Of a stretch of 64,000 nt of DNA, positions 57,636-64,000 are shown in pieces; the stretch's first letter is position 1; each line of letters opens with the position of its first letter. Below the pieces are notes generated by a model. The model was not told where the DNA came from. It saw only the letters and a program-made list of their open reading frames with translations, and did no database searches. Where the stretch lies: contig NZ_CP107905.1 of NCBI RefSeq assembly GCF_036014015.1, positions 9,548,001-9,612,000 of the forward strand. The letters run 5' to 3'. A program made the position numbers and the translations under genes. The DNA comes from Streptomyces sp. NBC_00457 (GTDB taxonomy: Bacteria; Actinomycetota; Actinomycetes; Streptomycetales; Streptomycetaceae).

Positions 57636-58664
57636 CTACGTGGACTCCCGCTTCACCAGCTCCGTCGGCAGGATCACCGCCGCCGGGTCCTCGCCCCCGA
57701 TCTGGGCGAGCAGCACCCGCACCATCTCGTTGCTGATGCGGTCGTAGGGCTGGCGGATCGTGGTGAGGGCGGGGGTGGACTCCGTCGCGGCCGTGGAGTC
57801 GTCGAAGCCGCCCACGGACACGTCCTCGGGAACGCGGCGGCCCGCCCGGCGCAGCGCCGTCAGGGCGCCCTGCGCCATCAGGTCGGAGGCCACGAACACG
57901 GCGTCCATGTCCGGGGCCCGCGCCAGCAGCCGTTCGGCGCCGGCCTCGCCGCTGGCCCGGCTGTAGTCGCCGGAGACGATGAGGCGCTCGTCGATCTCGA
58001 CGCCCGCCTCGGTGAGCACCTCCTTGTACCCCGCCAGGCGGTCGACACCGCCCGGGCTGTCCAGCGGACCCGTCACGACACCGATACGGCGGCGGCCCAG
58101 CGACAGCAGATGGCGCACCATGTCCCGGGCGCCGTCCCGGTCGTCGGCGGCCACGTAACTCACCTTGGAGCCGCGCCCCATGGGCTTGCCGCACTGGACG
58201 AGGGGGACCCCCGCCTGGCGTAGTTCCTCGGCGACCGGGTCGGCGGAGTGGCTGGACACCACCAGCACGCCGTCCACGTGACCGGCCGTGATGTACCGCG
58301 TGATCCGGCGCCGCTCGTCCTCCGTGCCGGCCAGCATCAGCAGCAGCGGGATGTCGTGCGAGGCCAGCGCCTGCGTGCAACACCGCAGCAGGACATTGAA
58401 GTTGGGGTCCTCGAAGAGCTTCTCCTGCGGCTCCGTCAGCAGAAAGCCGATCGAGTCCGAACGCCCGGTGATCAGCGAACGGGCGTGCCGGTTGACGACG
58501 TAACCCGTCTTGCGGATCGCGGCGTTGACCGCCTCCTGGGCGGTGGGGCTGACGTAGTGCCCGCCGTTGAGCACTCGCGAGACGGTGCCCCGGGAGACCC
58601 CTGCCTCGCGCGCCACGTCATGGATCGTCGGCGGTTTGCGCCGGCCCCCGTTGCTCATGGTCAT
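57636..58664 (-). CDS. LacI-family regulator of the beta-galactoside locus
   Basis: A 342-residue LacI/GalR repressor. The HTH spans about 12-60 (PTIHDVAREAGVSRGTVSRVLNGGHYVSPTAQEAVNAAI), followed by the hinge and a periplasmic-binding-like sensor (IGFLLTEPQEKLFEDPNF, DGVLVVSSHSADPV, GVPLVQCGKPMG, DAVFVASDLMAQGAL, SVGGFDDSTAA). It is the last gene of the transporter operon; its ATG at 58664 overlaps the permease stop by 4 bp (ATGA). It probably binds the palindrome at 61868 and is released by a galactoside. Confidence 0.92.
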   Translation of the reverse strand: MTMSNGGRRKPPTIHDVAREAGVSRGTVSRVLNGGHYVSPTAQEAVNAAIRKTGYVVNRHARSLITGRSDSIGFLLTEPQEKLFEDPNFNVLLRCCTQALASHDIPLLLMLAGTEDERRRITRYITAGHVDGVLVVSSHSADPVAEELRQAGVPLVQCGKPMGRGSKVSYVAADDRDGARDMVRHLLSLGRRRIGVVTGPLDSPGGVDRLAGYKEVLTEAGVEIDERLIVSGDYSRASGEAGAERLLARAPDMDAVFVASDLMAQGALTALRRAGRRVPEDVSVGGFDDSTAATESTPALTTIRQPYDRISNEMVRVLLAQIGGEDPAAVILPTELVKREST

Positions 58665-59566
58665 GACTTTACGGCTCCGGAGAGGAGATCGAGGCTCCAG
58701 AACCGCTGGATGACCAGGAAGAGAGCGACCAGCGGGATGACCGCGAGGAGTGCGCCGGTGATCACCAAGGTGTACAGCGCCGGGGTGTTCGCGCCCTGCT
58801 CCAGGAGCGTGTACAGACCGAGCGTGATCGGGAACTTCTCGTCGTCGCTGAGCATGATGAACGGCAGCAGGAAGTTGTTCCACACGGCCACGAACTGGAA
58901 CAGGAACACCGTCACCAGTCCCGGCACCATCATCGGCAGCGCGACCCGGGTGAAGATCCGCCACTCGCCCGCCCCGTCCATCCGCCCGGCCTCGACCACA
59001 TCGGTCGGCACGGCGGCGGTGGCGTAGATCCGGGCCAGATAGACGCCGTACGGCGACAGGATCAGCGGCAGCAGCACGGACAGGTACGAGTCCGTGAGGT
59101 CGGCCTTCGCCAGCAGCAGGTACTGCGGGATGGCGAGGATCACCGGTGGCATCAGCACGCCCGCGAGCAGTACGTTGAAGACCGTCTCCCGGCCGCGGAA
59201 GCGGTAGATCGCCAGCGCGTAGCCGCTGAACGCCGACACGACCGTCGACAGCAGGGCGCCGAGGCCCGCGTACAGCGCGGAGTTGCCCAGCCACGTCCAG
59301 TAGACGCCGTCGCGATAGGCGTTGAGGTCCTTGATGTTGTCGGCGAAGCCGCTGCCCGGCAGGAACGTGAACGTGGAGAACAGCTCGCTGCCGGACTTGG
59401 TGGCCGCGATCACCACCCACGCTACGGGCAGCAGACAGTAGATCGCGCCGATCAGCAGCGTGATCGTCGGCACGAGCGAGATACGGCGGCGCAGCGGCGG
59501 CCCCTGGGCGGTGCCGGGTGTGGTGCCCGCGGCCGGCGAGGCCTTGCGGACGGCAAGAGAACTCAT
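58661..59566 (-). CDS. CUT1 sugar ABC transporter permease (MalG-like)
   Basis: A 301-residue permease with six helices and the EAA loop EAGRMDGAGEWRIFTRVALPMMVPGLVTV, which is typical of MalG-type subunits. It is paired with the MalF-type permease, whose stop overlaps its ATG by 4 bp. AGGAGG precedes the start. No ATPase is encoded in the locus; many Streptomyces CUT1 importers share the multi-purpose ATPase MsiK. Confidence 0.92.
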   Translation of the reverse strand: MSSLAVRKASPAAGTTPGTAQGPPLRRRISLVPTITLLIGAIYCLLPVAWVVIAATKSGSELFSTFTFLPGSGFADNIKDLNAYRDGVYWTWLGNSALYAGLGALLSTVVSAFSGYALAIYRFRGRETVFNVLLAGVLMPPVILAIPQYLLLAKADLTDSYLSVLLPLILSPYGVYLARIYATAAVPTDVVEAGRMDGAGEWRIFTRVALPMMVPGLVTVFLFQFVAVWNNFLLPFIMLSDDEKFPITLGLYTLLEQGANTPALYTLVITGALLAVIPLVALFLVIQRFWSLDLLSGAVKS

Positions 59567-60486
59567 CGTGCTGCCTCCTGCTTGGTACGACGGTTCGCGG
59601 CCCGCAGGAAGCCGAAGGACAGGACGAGCGTGGCCAGCGCGATCAGGGTCGCCTGGGCGGCGGCCGCGTAGATGTCGCCCTTGCCGAAGGCGTCCTGGTA
59701 CACCTTCATCAGCGGACTCCAGGTCGTGGACACGGAGTTGGTGAGCGGCTTGAGAGTGGTCGGCTCGTTGAACACCTGGAGCGTCGCGATGATCGAGAAG
59801 AAGAAAGTGAGCACCAGCGAGGGCGCCACCATCGGGATCTTGATCCTCAGCGCGGTCTGCAGCGGCGTGGCGCCGTCCAGCTTCGCCGCCTCGTACACCT
59901 CGACCGGGATGGCCTGCAGCGAGGTGTAGATGACGATCATGTTGAAGCCGGTGCCGCCCCACACCGCGATGTTCGACAGGGCGAGATACAGCGGCCCGCC
60001 ATCCAGCAGATCCGGCTGCGGCAGACCCAGCCTGTCGAGCACGAAGTAGAACGGGCTGACGTCCGGCAGATAGAGGAAGCCCCACAGCAGCGCCGCCACC
60101 ACGCCGGGAATGGCGTACGGCAGGAAGATCGCGAGCCGGGTGAACGGGGCGAGCCGCACCTTGTCGGAGTCCAGCATCAGCGCGAACAGCAGGGCGAGGC
60201 CCAGCATCACCGGGACGACGATGCAGCCGTAGGCCAGCACGCGCAGCGCGCCGTCCACGAGTTCGCTGTCGGTGAGCGCGTCGGTGTAGTTCTCCAGGCC
60301 GGCCCAGACCTCCGTACGGGCGCCGGAGCCCAGGCCGAGGCCCGAGACCTTCACCTTGCGGAAGCTGAGCCAGAGCGCGTAGCCGATGGGCAGCGCGAAG
60401 AACAGGAGGAACAGGATGACTGCGGGGAGAAGGAAGGCGTACGGGGCCCCCTTGACCCCGTACGACGTCCGGCGTGCGCTGGTCAC
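59563..60486 (-). CDS. CUT1 sugar ABC transporter permease (MalF-like)
   Basis: A 307-residue permease with six helices and the EAA-type loop VYEAAKLDGATPLQTALRIKIPMVAPSLVLT. The N-terminus (GAPYAFLLPAVILFLLFFALPIGYALWLSF) is standard for MalF-type subunits. GTG at 60486 overlaps the binding-protein stop by 4 bases (GTGA), and the gene ends overlapping the MalG start, so translation of all three is coupled. Confidence 0.92.
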   Translation of the reverse strand: MTSARRTSYGVKGAPYAFLLPAVILFLLFFALPIGYALWLSFRKVKVSGLGLGSGARTEVWAGLENYTDALTDSELVDGALRVLAYGCIVVPVMLGLALLFALMLDSDKVRLAPFTRLAIFLPYAIPGVVAALLWGFLYLPDVSPFYFVLDRLGLPQPDLLDGGPLYLALSNIAVWGGTGFNMIVIYTSLQAIPVEVYEAAKLDGATPLQTALRIKIPMVAPSLVLTFFFSIIATLQVFNEPTTLKPLTNSVSTTWSPLMKVYQDAFGKGDIYAAAAQATLIALATLVLSFGFLRAANRRTKQEAAR

Positions 60487-61814
60487 TCGGAGACTCCGAA
60501 GCCCTGCTTCTTCATGTCGGCGACCGTGTCGTCCTGCATCGTCTTCAGGGCGTCGGTGAAGTCCGACTTGTTCTTGGCGGCGGCGCCGAACGCGTCCTTG
60601 AAGGACGTGTAGGCGACGTTGACGTTCGGGCCCCACGCGGACGGCGCGGTGGTCTCCGCGATCTTGGCGGCCTGGGTGTAGAAGTCCGCCTGGTTGGAGA
60701 AGTAGTCCGGCGGGGTCTGGAAGGCGCCGCTGAGCTGGGCGGACGTGGAGGCGGGGTAGATGCCGCCCTCCTTGGCCAGGGCGTTGAGGGCTTCGCCGTC
60801 GGTGTTGAGCCAGGCGGCGAACTTCGCGGCGGCCTCCTTGTGCTGGGAGTCCGTGGTGACGCCGGTGGAGGAGCCGCCCCAGCTGCCGGTGACGTTCTCG
60901 CTCGCGGACCACTGGGGGAGGGGGGCCATGGCCCACTTGCCCTTGGTGTCGGGTGCGGCCGTGGTCAGCGTGCCCGGCGCCCACACCGCGGAGACCCAGG
61001 CGATCTGCTTGCCGGTGTTCAGCGCCTTGTTCCAGGCGGGGGTGTACATCGGCTGGTTGTCGATGGCGCCCTCCTTGACGAGGTCACCCCAGAACGTGGC
61101 GACCTTCTGGGTCGCCGCGTCATCGATACCGACCTTCCACTTCTCGCCTTCGGTGGTCCACCACTTGGCGCCCGCCTGCTGGGCGAGGCCCGCGAAGAGG
61201 CCGGAGTCGTTGGCGGAGAAGGTGGTGAGGTCGGTGTCCGGGGACTTCTTCTTCAGCGCGCGCGCCGTCTCGGCGAACTCGTCCCAGGTGGTGGGGACCT
61301 TCAGGCCGTACTTCTTGAAGAGGTCCTCGCGGTAGTAGAACATCATCGGCCCGATGTCCTGCGGGACCGCGTAGACCGCGTCCGTGCCCAGCGTGGTCTG
61401 CTGCCAGACTCCTTCGGCGAACTTGCCCTTCGCGTCGCCGACTTCACCGGATATGTCCGCGAGCGCGTCATTGCTGACCAGTGTCGGCAGCGCCTGGTAC
61501 TCGGCCTGCACCAGGTCGGGCGCCTTGCCCGCCTTGTGTGCGGTGAGGATCTTGGTGACCAAGGTGTCGCCGGACGCCTGCTTCTTCACCGTGACGGTGA
61601 TCTGGTCCTTCTTGCCCTGGCCCTTGTTCCACAGGTCGACGACCTTGTCCATGCCGGGCGTCCAGGTCCAGTACGTCAGTGAGACCGGCCCCGATTCGGT
61701 CTGGCTGTCGTCGTCGGACGAGCCGCAGGCGGCGAGGGCGGTCGCGCCGAGGGCGACGGCCACGGTGGTGGCTGCACTTCTGACAAAGAGCCGCCGGCGC
61801 TTCGTGTTGGGCAT
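60483..61814 (-). CDS. CUT1 sugar-binding lipoprotein
   Basis: A 443-residue extracellular solute-binding protein (family 1). It has a signal peptide and the lipobox LAAC (Cys about 30), then SLTYWTWTPGMDKVVDLWN, VPQDIGPMMFYYREDLFKKYG, WVSAVWAPGTL and GSWGGSSTGVTTDSQHKEAAAKFAAWL. Being the first gene of the operon next to a GH42 enzyme, it probably captures beta-galactosides or galactan oligomers. GGGGAGAG precedes ATG at 61814; the divergent GH42 gene has a near-identical ribosome site. Confidence 0.92.
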   Translation of the reverse strand: MPNTKRRRLFVRSAATTVAVALGATALAACGSSDDDSQTESGPVSLTYWTWTPGMDKVVDLWNKGQGKKDQITVTVKKQASGDTLVTKILTAHKAGKAPDLVQAEYQALPTLVSNDALADISGEVGDAKGKFAEGVWQQTTLGTDAVYAVPQDIGPMMFYYREDLFKKYGLKVPTTWDEFAETARALKKKSPDTDLTTFSANDSGLFAGLAQQAGAKWWTTEGEKWKVGIDDAATQKVATFWGDLVKEGAIDNQPMYTPAWNKALNTGKQIAWVSAVWAPGTLTTAAPDTKGKWAMAPLPQWSASENVTGSWGGSSTGVTTDSQHKEAAAKFAAWLNTDGEALNALAKEGGIYPASTSAQLSGAFQTPPDYFSNQADFYTQAAKIAETTAPSAWGPNVNVAYTSFKDAFGAAAKNKSDFTDALKTMQDDTVADMKKQGFGVSE

Positions 61815-61867
61815 GGATCTCTCCCCTGACCAGGGTCCTCGCCCGTCGCGAAGACCTGCCATGCTTC

Positions 61868-61881
61868 TGTGAGCGTTCACA
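61868..61881. promoter_or_regulatory. LacI-type operator between binding-protein and GH42 genes
   Basis: TGTGAGCGTTCACA is symmetric at 12 of 14 positions around a CG centre, the classic form of LacI/GalR sites in Streptomyces. It lies 54 bases upstream of the binding-protein ATG and 116 bases upstream of the GH42 ATG, so one repressor could control both directions. Confidence 0.85.
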
Positions 61882-61997
61882 GTAGAGAAACATCCCGGAC
61901 ACTTGTCAATGGTTGTTGCTGTGCGGTTATGTTGGGCTCGCACCGCCGACGCTGTGTGTGCACGTTCCCAGATGTTCGACCAAAACGGGAGAGATCC

Positions 61998-64000
61998 ATG
62001 CCGGAGACCACCCCCAGGGGCCTCACCAGGCTCGCCTTCGGTGGGGACTACAACCCCGAGCAGTGGCCGGAAAGCGTCTGGCACGAGGACGTCCGGCTGA
62101 TGCGGGAGGCCGGCGTCACCATGGTGAGCGTCGGGATCTTCTCCTGGGCCCTGCTGGAGCCCTCACCCGGGGAGTACGACTTCGGCTGGCTCGACCGCCT
62201 GCTCGACCTGCTGCACGAGAACGGCATCCGCGCCGACCTGGGCACACCCACCGTGGCCCCGCCCGCCTGGTTCTACCGGGCCCACCCCGACGCCCTGCCG
62301 GTCACCGCCGAGGGCCTGCGTTACGAGTTCGGCTCCCGCGCGGCCATCTGTCACAGCAACGCCGACTACCGCGCCGCCGCCGCCGACATCACCACACAGC
62401 TCGCCGAGCGCTACGGCGACCACCCCGCGCTGGCGATGTGGCACGTGCACAACGAGTACGGCGTCCCGGTCTCGGCCTGCTACTGCGACTCCTGCGCCGC
62501 CCACTTCCGCCGCTGGCTGGCGACGACGTACCAGACGGTCGACGGGGTCAACGAGGCCTGGGGGACGGCCTTTTGGGGCCAGCGCTACGCGGACTTCGAG
62601 CAGATCAACCCGCCGCGGCTCGCGCCCACGGTCGGCAACCCGGCCCAGGCACTGGACTACAAGCGGTTCGCCGACGCCACCATGCGCGAGAACTTCGTGA
62701 TGGAGCGGGATCTCCTGCACCGGCTGTCACCCGGCGTCCCGGTCACGACGAACTTCATGACCGCGCTCAGCCAGTGCGACTCCGTCGACTACTGGGCCTG
62801 GGGCCGCGAGGTCGACATCGTCACCAACGACCACTATCTGATCACCGACGGGCGCCGCACCCACGTCAACCTGGCGATGGCCGCCGACCTCACCCGCTCC
62901 GTCGCCGCCGGCGCCCCCTGGCTGCTGCTCGAGCACTCGACGTCGGGTGTCAACTGGCAGGCCCGCAACCCCGCGAAGGCCCCCGGCCAGATGGCCCGCA
63001 ACTCCCTCGCGCACGTCGCCCGCGGCTCCGACGGCGCCCTGTTCTTCCAGTGGCGGCAGTCCCGGCGCGGCGCCGAGAAGTTCCACTCCGCGATGCTCCC
63101 GCACGGCGGCACCGAGACCCGCGTCTGGCGCGAGGTCGTCGAACTCGGCGCCTCCATCGACTCGTTGAGCCCGCTGCGCGGCACCCGCACCCAGGCCGAC
63201 GTCGCCGTCCTGTGGGACTGGCACTCCTGGTGGGCGCAGAACCTCCAGTGGCGCCCCACCGAGGACCACGACGCGCGCGAACGCGCCGACTCCTTCTACG
63301 AGGCCCTGTACGACCGCCACCTCACGGTCGACTTCGCCCATCCAGAAGCCGACTTGTCGAGGTATCCCCTTGTCGTCGTCCCCGCCCTGTACCTGATGAC
63401 GGAGGCCGCCGGGAACAATGTGCGCGCGTACGTCGAGAACGGCGGCACCCTCGTCGTGTCGTACTTCTCCGGCATCGTCGACGAGCACGACGCCGTGCAC
63501 GAGGGTGCCTATCCGGGCCCGCTGAGGGACGTCCTCGGCCTGACCGTCGAGGAGTTCTCACCGCTTCTGCAGGGCGACACCGTCCGCATCACCGGCCCGG
63601 ACGGCTCCGAACTCACCGGCGACGTATGGACCGAGTTCGTGGTGCCGGGCGCCGCCGAGACGGTGTGGACGTACGCCGACGGCCTCACCGCCGGCCACCC
63701 GGCCGTCACCCGGCACCGCCTCGGCGAGGGCACCGCCTGGTACGTGTCGACCCGCCTCGACGCGCACGGCCTGGACGCCCTGCTCGGCTGGGCCACCGAG
63801 GACGCCCGGATCGCACCGCGCGCCGACCTGCCGCACGACGTCGAAGTGGTGCGCCGCACCGGTGAGTCGGGCACCTTCCTGTTCGTCATCAACCACAGCC
63901 CGTCCGACGCCAAGGTGCCGCTGGAGGCACACGGCACCGAACTGCTGACGGGCGAACGCGCCGCGGGCCGCCTCGCGGTCCCCGCGGGAGCCGTTCGGGT
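61998..64000 (+). CDS. GH42 beta-galactosidase (3' end beyond the window)
   Basis: 667 codons are visible. Residues about 10-395 are the GH42 TIM barrel, opening LAFGGDYNPEQWPESVW. The acid/base Glu is in WHVHNEYG (Glu153), the zinc-cluster cysteines are in CYCDSC (161-166) and the nucleophile is in LLLEHS (Glu312). The trimerisation domain (about 400-610) and the start of the C-terminal beta domain follow. It hydrolyses terminal beta-D-galactosides; the lack of a signal peptide suggests it works on imported oligosaccharides. ATG at 61998 has GGGAGAG upstream. GH42 enzymes are usually about 670-690 residues, so only a few codons are missing. Confidence 0.95.
   Translation, partial: MPETTPRGLTRLAFGGDYNPEQWPESVWHEDVRLMREAGVTMVSVGIFSWALLEPSPGEYDFGWLDRLLDLLHENGIRADLGTPTVAPPAWFYRAHPDALPVTAEGLRYEFGSRAAICHSNADYRAAAADITTQLAERYGDHPALAMWHVHNEYGVPVSACYCDSCAAHFRRWLATTYQTVDGVNEAWGTAFWGQRYADFEQINPPRLAPTVGNPAQALDYKRFADATMRENFVMERDLLHRLSPGVPVTTNFMTALSQCDSVDYWAWGREVDIVTNDHYLITDGRRTHVNLAMAADLTRSVAAGAPWLLLEHSTSGVNWQARNPAKAPGQMARNSLAHVARGSDGALFFQWRQSRRGAEKFHSAMLPHGGTETRVWREVVELGASIDSLSPLRGTRTQADVAVLWDWHSWWAQNLQWRPTEDHDARERADSFYEALYDRHLTVDFAHPEADLSRYPLVVVPALYLMTEAAGNNVRAYVENGGTLVVSYFSGIVDEHDAVHEGAYPGPLRDVLGLTVEEFSPLLQGDTVRITGPDGSELTGDVWTEFVVPGAAETVWTYADGLTAGHPAVTRHRLGEGTAWYVSTRLDAHGLDALLGWATEDARIAPRADLPHDVEVVRRTGESGTFLFVINHSPSDAKVPLEAHGTELLTGERAAGRLAVPAGAVR

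Noticed and set aside
60487..60984. Upstream extension of the MalF-like permease frame
   Set aside because: It overlaps the 3' part of the binding-protein gene; the GTG at 60486 with the GTGA overlap fits operon structure.

Overview
The window looks like chromosomal DNA of a Streptomyces or a very close relative. Base composition is very GC-rich with strong third-position GC bias, GTG starts are frequent, and the gene families are typical of the genus (Rv1733c-type membrane proteins, TerD, PucR/GAF regulators, CUT1 sugar transporters, IS1341-type TnpB). It holds about 50 apparently intact genes, two insertion elements and a cluster of gene remnants. No rRNA, tRNA or CRISPR array was seen.

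Region 1 (1-25.6 kb) is mostly ordinary chromosome: the tail of an FtsX-type permease, an anti-sigma-like ATPase, a Cds1-like PLP enzyme, an SRPBCC protein whose 3' end has been multiplied into a 118-bp tandem repeat, a DeoR regulator, a membrane alpha/beta-hydrolase facing a beta-helix/AAA+ fusion, MOSC, TerD, an HpnB-like glycosyltransferase, a racemase and an O-antigen-ligase-like protein. A tnpB element (about 17.46-19.02 kb) sits directly upstream of the ligase gene. Then come lnt, a Nudix hydrolase and a hydroxybutyrate locus (dehydrogenase, PucR-type regulator, MHS transporter).

Region 2 (about 25.6-42.4 kb) looks like an accessory segment. It is bounded by two diverged direct copies of the 5' end of the MHS transporter gene. 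Inside, all intact genes run leftward: a ROK regulator, a ribose-type ABC transporter (ATPase, permease, binding protein), a Gfo/Idh/MocA dehydrogenase, two sugar-isomerase-like TIM barrels (one Tat-exported) and a secreted PQQ-type sugar dehydrogenase. Together they suggest uptake and oxidative breakdown of an unusual sugar or glycoside. Remnants of eboE and eboF, a radical SAM gene, an IS481 transposase and a PP-loop enzyme lie among or beside them. An intact IS256 element closes the region.

Region 3 (42.4-57.5 kb) is a mosaic of small regulator-target pairs (TetR/SnoaL, TetR/DUF3995-DUF6463, TetR/SDR, MarR), a GNAT enzyme and a PIG-L deacetylase. It also holds a 1014-residue secreted PA14/sugar-dehydrogenase/CBM/DUF1080 protein, a chimeric pair of gene fragments and an acyl-CoA-dehydrogenase-type oxidase. 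A 25-bp imperfect palindrome is shared by the promoter regions of the ROK gene, the 1014-residue protein and an intergenic site at 31.4 kb, with a weaker copy before the PQQ dehydrogenase. This links regions 2 and 3 into a possible regulon.

Region 4 (57.6-64 kb) is a beta-galactoside locus: a LacI regulator, two CUT1 permeases and a binding protein in one overlapping operon, divergent from a GH42 beta-galactosidase that runs off the window. A LacI-type palindrome lies in the shared promoter.
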